Assembly: GCF_008629685.1 (NCBI RefSeq)
Contig: NZ_VWSF01000010.1
Span: 124,001 to 188,000 of the forward strand
DNA length: 64,000 nt
Source of the DNA: Adhaeribacter rhizoryzae
GTDB lineage: Bacteria; Bacteroidota; Bacteroidia; Cytophagales; Hymenobacteraceae
Direction of reading: 5' to 3'
Of this stretch, positions 55,036-62,728 are shown piece after piece. Under the pieces are notes generated by a model. That model worked only from the letters and a program-made list of their open reading frames with translations. It did no database searches and was not told the origin of the DNA. The first letter of the stretch is position 1; each line of letters starts with the position of its first letter. Made by a program: the position numbers and the translations under genes.

Positions 55036-55905
55036 ATGAAACAGTTATTTCGCAACAGTTTAAGATTACTGTTACCCGTCCTCCTGCTTTTTACTTGGGT
55101 TGCAGCGACGACGATGATGATAACCCCGGTACTACCGAAGAGATTAAGCTGAAAAACAGCTCTACCTTGGGCCAATACCTGGTAGATAAAGATGGGCGCA
55201 CCCTATATTATTTCTCGAACGATTTTAACGGACAGAATAATTGTGTGGTCAACTGCGAAGCGCTCTGGCCCTACTTTAATGTAGATAATTTAACCGCCGA
55301 CCAACTGGGCACTGGCCTGGAACTAACCGATTTTGCCACCATTACGGCCGCCAACGGTAAAAAGCAGCTTACCTATAAAACCTGGCCGCTCTATTATTAT
55401 GCGCCGGCCGTAAATGGCGTAAATACCCTGGAAGCGCCCGGACAAACTACCGGAGAGGGTTTTGATGGTATTTGGTTTGTGGCCAAACCCAATTATTCTA
55501 TTATGCTGGTAAATGCCCAACTGGTGGGCCACGATGGTAAAACTATAAATCGGATTACACCGAGGCACCGGCAAAACCCTTTACTTTACCGATGGCATGG
55601 GTAAAACCTTATATGGTTTTAAAAACGATAAGTTCAATAAAAACAATTATACCAACCAAAATGCCGCCCACGATGCGGTATGGCCCATTTACGAAACCGA
55701 CCAGATTGTGGTACCTTCTACCCTCGATAAAAATAATTTTGGCAGTATTACCTTATTTGGCAAAAAGCAATTAACCTACAAAGGCTGGCCTTTATATTAT
55801 TTCGATCAGGATGGCAATACCAGGGGCGCTAACAAAGGCATTAGTTTCCCAAGAGCCGGGGTTTGGCCGGTAGTTAACAAAGATATTGCAGCAGCCCCGC
55901 AATAA
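55036..55905 (+). pseudogene. Secreted lipoprotein repeat protein, broken by three single-base shifts
   Basis: Two matching COG4315-like repeats. The first frame from ATG 55036 carries the signal peptide (MKQLFRNSLRLLLPVLLLF) but misses the lipobox by one base; the next frame (TTG at 55095) has LGCSDDDDD and the first repeat (TLGQYLVDKDGRTLYYFSND ... KKQLTYKTWPLYYYAP). The frame then changes twice near 55540-55565 before the second repeat (GKTLYGFKND ... KKQLTYKGWPLYYFDQDG). The three losses fit T-run near 55091-55096, A-run 55539-55542 and G-run 55564-55565. Restored, it would be a roughly 290-residue lipoprotein. Confidence 0.7.
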
Positions 55906-55983
55906 TTAGTTAGATTTAAGAAAAGCTAATTTTTAAAATGAAATAATTACTGTGCTTTAAATAAAATAAAAAAATATCTCCAC

Positions 55984-56052
55984 CAACCCGGTCATTCCGA
56001 AAGAATCTTATTGGCTACTTGCTGGTAAGATTCTTTCGGAATGACCGGGTTG
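55984..56052. repeat. Intergenic hairpin element, copy D (27-bp perfect arms)
   Basis: Arms 55984-56010 and 56026-56052 are exact complements (core GGTCATTCCGAAAGAATC), loop TTGGCTACTTGCTGG. The loop resembles the loop of copy C (GGTTACTTGTT). Located just after the broken lipoprotein gene. Confidence 0.9.
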
Positions 56053-56132
56053 TGTAGGGATTCCTTAGAGAATAATAATAAAAAAGCTAAGGCACAATTT
56101 CAATTTAGTAGTGGTATGAGTAAATCAAATAA

Positions 56133-57083
56133 TTAAAACTGAATAAAGGTATGCGGCAGTTCTTTTTGAATCCGGTCTTTTTCGGTGGCCGATATAGGAT
56201 TGCCGGCCAGCAACAAAGTTCGTAAACGCTTCAGTTTTTTTAATTTAATTGGCAAGTTAGATATCTGATTGTGGCTTAAATCCAGGAGTTCCAGATTTTC
56301 GAGTTTTGTTAATTCGGCAGGTAATACTTTTAGCTGATTATTCCCCAGCAGCAAGGTTTGCAAAGATTTTGCCTGACCAAGCTGCCGGGGTAAAGCAGTT
56401 AGCTGGTTAAAATCTAAAGCCAACGTTTTTAAATGCGATAGTTTAAAAAGGCTGCCCGGCACCTGACGCAATTGGTTCTGCGATACCGCTAAATCCTTTA
56501 AGGCGGCGCTATGGCCTATTTCGGTTGGTAACATTTCTAAATGATTATAACTTAAATTCAGGGTTTCCAATGCATGCATCTGGGCTATTTGGGGCGCTAC
56601 CGCTCTTATTTTATTGTAATGGAGTTGCAAAACCCGCAACCGGCTTAGTTGTCCGAAACCGCGGGCAAATTCGGTCAATTGGTTGTGGCTAAAGTCGGCT
56701 TGTTCCAATTGCTGGAGGGTAAAAAATGAAGGTGGTAAATCCCGGATTTCGTTTTCGCTAAAATTTATTTCCCGCAAATACTGTAGCTTACCAATTTCGG
56801 GCGCAATGTCAGCTATTTTGTTTTTCATGGCATTCACAAACTCCAGCTTGGTTAATTGGCAAATATCTGGGGTGAAGCTATAATATTGTTGCTGCCGGAT
56901 ATTCAGGTGATAAACTTCTTCTTTGTGGGCTAAGGCTTCCTGTACCTGGTAAAAAGTTTTAGTTGGCGTAGACTCTATTGCTTGGGCATTAACAAGGTTT
57001 ATTATGCCGCCGGTTAAAATAAAAAGGCAGGCTACTAATTTCTGAATTAAACTAACCGGTATTTTGCGTATAATTATCTGCAT
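56133..57083 (-). CDS. Secreted leucine-rich repeat protein
   Basis: 316 residues. A signal-like N-terminus (LVACLFILTGGIINLVNA), then about nine to ten 23-residue LRR units such as LQYLREINFSENEIRDLPP and LENLELLDLSHNQISNLP. Extracellular or periplasmic solenoid; binding partner unknown. No catalytic domain. Confidence 0.87.
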   Translation of the reverse strand: MQIIIRKIPVSLIQKLVACLFILTGGIINLVNAQAIESTPTKTFYQVQEALAHKEEVYHLNIRQQQYYSFTPDICQLTKLEFVNAMKNKIADIAPEIGKLQYLREINFSENEIRDLPPSFFTLQQLEQADFSHNQLTEFARGFGQLSRLRVLQLHYNKIRAVAPQIAQMHALETLNLSYNHLEMLPTEIGHSAALKDLAVSQNQLRQVPGSLFKLSHLKTLALDFNQLTALPRQLGQAKSLQTLLLGNNQLKVLPAELTKLENLELLDLSHNQISNLPIKLKKLKRLRTLLLAGNPISATEKDRIQKELPHTFIQF

Positions 57084-57234
57084 TATTAATTAATAAAATT
57101 CTCTCTTAGCTGAAGGAATAAATCCATCAATATTTTTTAACCATTTTAAATTATTCAAACAGCCTATTATTATTAGCTGATTACCAAAATTTATAATCCG
57201 TTAAAATTTTTTATTTAATGGATTTATAAAATTC

Positions 57235-57269
57235 AGAAAGGCTACAAAGCCATCGTCTGTAGCCTTTCT
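57235..57269 (-). terminator. Hairpin after the PhoX-like gene
   Basis: AGAAAGGCTACA (57235-57246) and TGTAGCCTTTCT (57258-57269) are exact complements with an 11-base loop, 16 bases after the minus-strand stop. The following T-run is weak. Confidence 0.65.
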
Positions 57270-57285
57270 AATTATTTAAGGTATA

Positions 57286-58941
57286 TTAATTTTCGGCTCT
57301 GATAATTCTTGTTGAAATTTCCTGACCCGCTACTTTCAGGCGTACCAGGTAAATAATATCGTTGGCCGTGGTGCCAGGATTAAAGCTAAAAGTATGCTCA
57401 CCTTTTTTAAGCAGACCTTGGGCTAAAGTGGCAACTTTTAAACCTTTCATATTGTAAACTTCCAGCACCGCGTCGGCATCTGTGGGCATATTAACTTTTA
57501 CCTGGCTGTTGTTTACAAAGGGGTTCGGATAAGCAGTAAGGTTGGCTGATACCTGTGATTTTGGACCTTTACCATTTTTACCTAAAAACTGATTTCTGGC
57601 AAAAACAATGGTAGTGGCGGTGTTAAATACCACCTCATTACCAGCCGCATCTAGGGTTACAGTTGCATTGGCACTGCTGGCGTTTTGCAGCGAAATAAAA
57701 CCATATTTAAAATCGGGCGAGAAAGTAAGGCCGGTAGGTTCAGAACCCGCCGGGGTAGTCATAAATAATTCTACCTTCGGGTTTTCCGGGGTGTGGTCCG
57801 GCCGTATTACCCAAACATTGTCGTTTCCACCATCTTGTAAGGCCCATAAATTTCCTTCGCCGTCGAAAGTAAGGTTATCGATACCGGTATTCCAGTCTTC
57901 TTTTTGCGTCCCGCCGTTATAGGTAATTTCGTATTCCTGGCGAGTTACCCAGGCTTCAATTTCTGATACGGTAGCGCCATTATCTTTAAAGCGCCAGATA
58001 TCGCCGGTACCTTTGGTAGTAAAATACATTTTGCCATCGGGGCCAAATTCAATGTCTTCAGGGTTACGCCAGTTAGTACCAAGCGACCGGCCAATTACAT
58101 ACGTATTGTTGCGGTCGGCTTTGGTTGTGTTTGGCACCTGTACCCAGGTACCAGTAGTGGCGGTTTCACTATCACGCTTCAGCACGTAAAGTTTGCCTTC
58201 CGATAAATTACCTTCTTCATCGGCCACAAATTTGTAGACACCGTTAGAACCGCCGTCCTCGGCTTGATAAATGGTTCTGCGATCCTGACTAATGGCAATA
58301 TTTTCGTGGCTCATGCGGCCCATGGCCCACAGTTTATCGGGTTTGCCATCGCCGTCATAATCCATTATTTTACCCGATACCGGGTCAATTTCTACCTGCC
58401 AGCCTACATCCTCGTAACCGTCGCCATTTAAATCGGCGCGGGTAGTAGTTTCTTCGGAAGTAATAACGGTACCCCAGGGCGTAATACCCCCAGAACAGTT
58501 ACGGGTAGTTTGCACCAGCGGTGAAAAATCAACTTTTCGTACGGCATCTACTACCCAATTATTCTGAGCTTCATCCAGATGCAAATCCAGGATAGATACC
58601 CCACCCGGTGTATTTTCGTGGTTGATGGATAAATAGCCTTCTTTGCTGCTGCCATTTTTACCTACAAAGGCAGTAAAATCGTTGCCAATAGGCATTAACG
58701 AACCATCGGGGTAAGTTGTTAAGCGAGATTTGGCCAGCAATTGAAAGCTATGGGTTTCAAAAGGAATTACCGTGGTACTGGTTTGCCCGGTTGGTTGTAC
58801 CGAAATAAAACTACCAATTTTGTTTTTTGCAGGTACGCCGGCTTCGGCGTTCTTTTTTGTCTGGGCAACTGCCTGCTGGCTGCAAATAGCACCTGCCGTT
58901 ACCATCGCTGTTACAAACAGACCTTCGTAAAATTTGTTCAT
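57286..58941 (-). CDS. PhoX-like (DUF839) calcium-dependent phosphatase with type IX secretion tail
   Basis: 551 residues from the ATG at 58941 (MNKFYEGL); an upstream ATG at 58980 would add 13 residues and hide the signal peptide. The body has the DUF839 blades: EGYLSINHENTPGG, CSGGITPWGTVITSEETT, MSHENIAISQDRRTIYQAED and NTGIDNLTFDGEGNLWALQD. Calcium-binding-like DLNGDGYEDV and DYDGDGKPDK are present. The last 80 residues (LTAYPNPFVNNSQVKVNM ... IIYLVRLKVAG) are a type A T9SS sorting domain, so the protein is exported to the surface. Probably Pho-regulated: see the 11-bp repeats upstream. Confidence 0.87.
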   Translation of the reverse strand: MNKFYEGLFVTAMVTAGAICSQQAVAQTKKNAEAGVPAKNKIGSFISVQPTGQTSTTVIPFETHSFQLLAKSRLTTYPDGSLMPIGNDFTAFVGKNGSSKEGYLSINHENTPGGVSILDLHLDEAQNNWVVDAVRKVDFSPLVQTTRNCSGGITPWGTVITSEETTTRADLNGDGYEDVGWQVEIDPVSGKIMDYDGDGKPDKLWAMGRMSHENIAISQDRRTIYQAEDGGSNGVYKFVADEEGNLSEGKLYVLKRDSETATTGTWVQVPNTTKADRNNTYVIGRSLGTNWRNPEDIEFGPDGKMYFTTKGTGDIWRFKDNGATVSEIEAWVTRQEYEITYNGGTQKEDWNTGIDNLTFDGEGNLWALQDGGNDNVWVIRPDHTPENPKVELFMTTPAGSEPTGLTFSPDFKYGFISLQNASSANATVTLDAAGNEVVFNTATTIVFARNQFLGKNGKGPKSQVSANLTAYPNPFVNNSQVKVNMPTDADAVLEVYNMKGLKVATLAQGLLKKGEHTFSFNPGTTANDIIYLVRLKVAGQEISTRIIRAEN

Positions 58942-58996
58942 AGTTAATTTGGGTTTTGCATAAAATGATTCAACGCCCAAAACAACTAAGGGTACT

Positions 58997-59040
58997 TTAA
59001 CCTAAAGTTAGCCTAATATTATTCTATTGTTATTAAACCA
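58997..59040. promoter_or_regulatory. Four TTA(A/G/T) repeats at 11-bp spacing (PhoB-type box, PhoX side)
   Basis: TTAAC 58997, TTAGC 59008, TTATT 59019 and TTATT 59030, each 11 bases apart; TTAGC 59044 and TTAGT 59055 add a second pair. Direct repeats at 11 bp are the layout of OmpR/PhoB-type operators. Confidence 0.5.
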
Positions 59041-59086
59041 GAATTAGCCTAAAATTAGTTGGTTAAGAAATAACTTCTTTGGCTTA

Positions 59087-59124
59087 TTAACAAAAACTTA
59101 ACCTATCCTTAAAATTAAGCTAAC
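59087..59124. promoter_or_regulatory. Four (T/C)TAA(C/A) repeats at 11-bp spacing (PhoB-type box, peroxidase side)
   Basis: TTAAC 59087, TTAAC 59098, TTAAA 59109 and CTAAC 59120. The last ends 10 bases before TTTCTTTG (59135-59142), a fair match to the -7 box TAnnTTTG, and 57 bases before the peroxidase ATG. The position, at the place of a -33 element, is what a PhoB-type activator would use. Confidence 0.55.
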
Positions 59125-59181
59125 AACCCGCTACTTTCTTTGTAGAGCATCCTTCTTGTAACAACTTACTCTTTATACCAA

Positions 59182-61176
59182 ATGATATTTAGTTTCTTGC
59201 CAAGAATTACTAAACCGTTGCGTTCGCTGCTATTAATTATTAGTACAACCTTGTTTCTGAGTGTGCTGCTTACCTCTTTTACTTCTGAACCGCAAAACCA
59301 GGAAGTAATCATAATAAAACAAACTTTTGAGCAAGATATAGCCGCGCTTCAACAACAGGCAAAGAACTTCACCAAAAAGATTAATTTATTAAAAGAAAAT
59401 AAAAGTTCTTTAGCGGAGTCGCGACAAGCGTTTTACAAGGTTAAAATTGCTTATAAACAAGTGGAATACCTGCTTGAATATTTAGACCCTGAATTAGCCA
59501 AAAGCCTGAACGGCGCGCCACTGCCCAAAGTATTAATTGAAGAAGCGAATTACCTAACCGTTCCATTTGCCAAACCAAGCTTCCGGACCTTTCCTCCCCA
59601 GGGTTTACAGGTGCTGGAAGAACTATTATTCGCCGAGGATGTTTCGCCGGAAAACACGAAGGAAGCCATTGTACTGGCCTATGCCTTGGAATCAAAATTA
59701 GGTTTATTTCAGAATAGCCTCCCCAACCAATCGCTTACCACCAAGCAGCTACTCGAAAGCTTACGGGAAGAGTTGGTGCGGGTTATGACCTTGGGCATTA
59801 CGGGTTTTGATGCGCCGGCGGCCGGCCACGAATTAACTAATTGTGCTGTAGCCCTGCAACCAATACTAACAGCTGTTAAATTATTTAATAAAGACGCATC
59901 TGGTGCAGGAGCAAACTATAGCCAACTAGCCGCACAAAAGCTGGAAGCAGCCATTCGATATTTAAACAAACACCCGGATTTTGACACGTTCGATCGGCTT
60001 TACTTTATCCGGGAAATATTAGATCCGGCTTATGGCGCTTTAACCAATTTGCAGGAACAAGTTTTACCCGAATCAGTTTCTACCTTAAAACCAGTTAACA
60101 ATAAAGCCATTAGTTTATTTAGCCCTAATTTTCTGGAAGCCGGTTATTACGCCAAACAGGACCGGCAGGACCAAAAGCCTGAACTAATTCAGTTAGGAAA
60201 AACCTTATTTTTCGACCCGCTCTTATCCGATAATAATAAACGTTCGTGTGCCAGTTGCCATGCCCCTAATAAAGCATTTGCCGATGGTTTAACCCGAAGC
60301 CTGGCTTTTGATTTTAAAGGCACGGTAAAACGTAACTCTCCTACCCTGCTCAATGCGGTATTTAGTACTGCTTATTTCTGGGACAGCCGGGCGCAATATT
60401 TACAAGACCAGGTGCCGGATGTGGTAGTAAAAAACGATGAACTGCATGGTAATTACGAAGAAGTGGTTCGAAAATTGCAGCGAAGCCCGGCTTACAAAAA
60501 AATGTTCAAAAACGCTTTTCCGGAAGAATCAGGTAAAAGTTTAAACACCAATACCATTAACCGGGCCGTGGCTGCGTATGTCCAAAATTTAGTGGCTCTT
60601 AATTCGCCTTTCGACCAGTACATGCGCCGCGAAACCACCCAGTTTGACGAAGCGGCTAAACGGGGTTTTAATTTATTTATGGGAAAAGCCGCTTGTGGCA
60701 CTTGTCATTTTGCCCCCATTTTCAACGGCACCGTTCCGCCCCGGTTTCTGGAAAGCGAATCCGAAATATTGGGCGTACCCGCTATGGCAGACTTAAATAA
60801 CCCAACCTTAGATAATGACATTGGAAAAGCGGGCGTAATTCCGGCCGAAGTTTTTGAATATTCTTTTAAAACGCCAACCATACGCAATGCTGCCGTAACC
60901 GCGCCTTACATGCACAACGGTGTTTTTACTACCCTGCCCGAAGTAGTTGAATTTTACGACCGAGGCGGCGGTGCAGGGTTAGGCATGGCCGTTCCTCACC
61001 AAACCTTGCCCAGCAATGCATTAAACCTATCTGAAACCGAAAAGCAAGATTTAGTGGCTTTTATGCATTCTTTAACGGATACCACAAGCACCCAAATAAT
61101 TGCCGCGCCTAAAAATTTACCTCGCCTAATGCTGCACCGAAAATTAAATAAGCGGCCGGTGGGTGGTGTTTATTAA
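59182..61176 (+). CDS. Di-heme cytochrome c peroxidase fused to an imelysin-like N-terminal domain
   Basis: 664 residues. A signal or anchor (LLLIISTTLFLSVLLTSF), then about 300 residues of helical imelysin-like region (AIVLAYALESKLGLF, AGHELTNCAVAL, where the GxHxxE motif is not clean), then the peroxidase: CASCHAPNKAFADG (heme 1, about residue 352), CGTCHFAPIFNG (heme 2, about 513), FKTPTIRNAAVTAPYMHNG and LSETEKQDLVAFMHSL. It reduces hydrogen peroxide in the periplasm. It shares an 11-bp-repeat control region with phoX. Confidence 0.85.
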   Translation: MIFSFLPRITKPLRSLLLIISTTLFLSVLLTSFTSEPQNQEVIIIKQTFEQDIAALQQQAKNFTKKINLLKENKSSLAESRQAFYKVKIAYKQVEYLLEYLDPELAKSLNGAPLPKVLIEEANYLTVPFAKPSFRTFPPQGLQVLEELLFAEDVSPENTKEAIVLAYALESKLGLFQNSLPNQSLTTKQLLESLREELVRVMTLGITGFDAPAAGHELTNCAVALQPILTAVKLFNKDASGAGANYSQLAAQKLEAAIRYLNKHPDFDTFDRLYFIREILDPAYGALTNLQEQVLPESVSTLKPVNNKAISLFSPNFLEAGYYAKQDRQDQKPELIQLGKTLFFDPLLSDNNKRSCASCHAPNKAFADGLTRSLAFDFKGTVKRNSPTLLNAVFSTAYFWDSRAQYLQDQVPDVVVKNDELHGNYEEVVRKLQRSPAYKKMFKNAFPEESGKSLNTNTINRAVAAYVQNLVALNSPFDQYMRRETTQFDEAAKRGFNLFMGKAACGTCHFAPIFNGTVPPRFLESESEILGVPAMADLNNPTLDNDIGKAGVIPAEVFEYSFKTPTIRNAAVTAPYMHNGVFTTLPEVVEFYDRGGGAGLGMAVPHQTLPSNALNLSETEKQDLVAFMHSLTDTTSTQIIAAPKNLPRLMLHRKLNKRPVGGVY

Positions 61177-61222
61177 CACGCTTTAAGACTAATTAATTTT
61201 CTGTTCTTAGCTCCTTTAAAAT

Positions 61223-61453
61223 TTAGCTAATATTTTCCGTCTCTAACCAGAACTGGCGCAAAGCATCTATTTCTTCAAAATTAAGGCCTTCTTCTACTTC
61301 GGTTTTGCTTCTGCCGTCGTCTATGTAGGTAAATTCATGCGATGGGCCATTCTCCGGGTTTAAGGTAAATGCATAAGTGTGGTTGGCGGTATTATTTACT
61401 ACCACGTGGGTACCGTTTTCTAAAGTAAATTTAAGTGGAAAGGTGTTTGCCAT
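61223..61453 (-). CDS. Small hypothetical protein
   Basis: 76 residues: a beta-rich N-terminus (FPLKFTLENGTHVVVNN), a charged middle and an acidic helical end (EEIDALRQFWLETENIS). No signal peptide. Compact and complete, with its own start and stop; no family recognised. Confidence 0.6.
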   Translation of the reverse strand: MANTFPLKFTLENGTHVVVNNTANHTYAFTLNPENGPSHEFTYIDDGRSKTEVEEGLNFEEIDALRQFWLETENIS

Positions 61454-61680
61454 AATTTTATTTTTTTGTAAATAAGTATACCGTTGCTTTTAAAGTCTTG
61501 GTTGATGTTTTTATGTATTTCTACGTATTATACCCATAGCAACGTTTAGCCAACCTCTGGCATTATTAAATTAGTTTTTCAAAATGACTTTAAACATTAA
61601 ACTCACATGAGAAAAACTTTTGGCTGCCAAAAATTTCCGCTTGGGAGTAATAGAATATTGAGTAGTAAAAGATATAGTTA

Positions 61681-62133
61681 TTAAGTTAAAGCCATACTCA
61701 AAATGGGGTAAGGCTTGCCCAAACTATCTAATGCCGAGCGGTTAATTACTTTAAACCCCAAATGCTGATAAAACCCTACAGCTTGGTGGTTTTGCTCATT
61801 AACATCTACTTTAGAAACACCTAAATTATTGATGGCAAATTGGGTTAAAAGTTTACCTATCCCTTTTCCCTGGACTGCCGGATTTATAAAGAGCATTTCT
61901 ATTTTGTCCTCTGAAATCCCGATGAAACCTTCTATAAAACCCTTCTCATTTCTGACACAATACAAGGTTACTGCTTTTAGGTATTGGTTGCGGATTAACG
62001 GTTTAAAATAAAGGATATCTTCTTCTTTTAAAAATAGATGCGTTGCCCGCACTGAAGCCTCCCAAATATTAACCATTTCGTCGTAATCTTTTGCTTGGGC
62101 ACTTTCGACTTTAATATTTGTAATTTCAGACAT
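61681..62133 (-). CDS. GNAT family N-acetyltransferase
   Basis: 150 residues. MSEITNIKVESAQAKDYDEM, then IEMLFINPAVQGKGIGKLL with the acetyl-CoA loop (Q/R-x-x-G-x-G/A) near residue 93, and VDVNEQNHQAVGFYQHLGF near 120. The C-terminus matches YPILSMAL. Acetyl acceptor unknown. Confidence 0.88.
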   Translation of the reverse strand: MSEITNIKVESAQAKDYDEMVNIWEASVRATHLFLKEEDILYFKPLIRNQYLKAVTLYCVRNEKGFIEGFIGISEDKIEMLFINPAVQGKGIGKLLTQFAINNLGVSKVDVNEQNHQAVGFYQHLGFKVINRSALDSLGKPYPILSMALT

Positions 62134-62728
62134 GTATTCTTAAAAGCTTTTATCAAATATTTAAAATATACCTTGTTTTTCTTTATAGTGCCTTATTTTC
62201 TTGTACTTAACTCAGGAAGAAACAGCACAAACATGCTATAACGCTCTTTCAATATTTAATAAGTAAAACACTTTTTCCATTTTCATTATAGTTATTCATA
62301 AATCCATTTTTAAGCTTTGCCTATAAAATAAAGCAATGCATTTTCCTCTTTTAATTTTTATTACAACTTAGAATTTATCAGCTATTAGAATTAAAGATTA
62401 GTTTTTCCATTTAGCTAATCGGCAAAAGTCTTTATAATGGATTTTTAAATTAACTATATAAATAATTATCTATATATTTATATTTCGAAAAAAGCTGGAG
62501 CAAATAAAGGCTGGTAGCCAAGCATAATATTTCAACTTAAGGCCAAAATTATCGTAACTAAATAATTTGTTCCATTCTAAATAACGAAATTCGGTAAGTA
62601 ATTGAGGAAAAATCTTTTAAGTTATATTCAAAATCTCTTTAAATATTAATTTATACAATTAATTATCTTTCCTAGCTTTTAAGGCTTCAGTTTTCTTAAA
62701 ATTTATTAAAATATTAATTCTTCCCAAC
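62134..62728. other. Intergenic, AT-rich, nothing recognised
   Basis: About 600 very AT-rich bases between divergent genes. No credible open frame or hairpin was seen; probably holds promoters of the acetyltransferase and of the PAS sensor. Confidence 0.45.
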
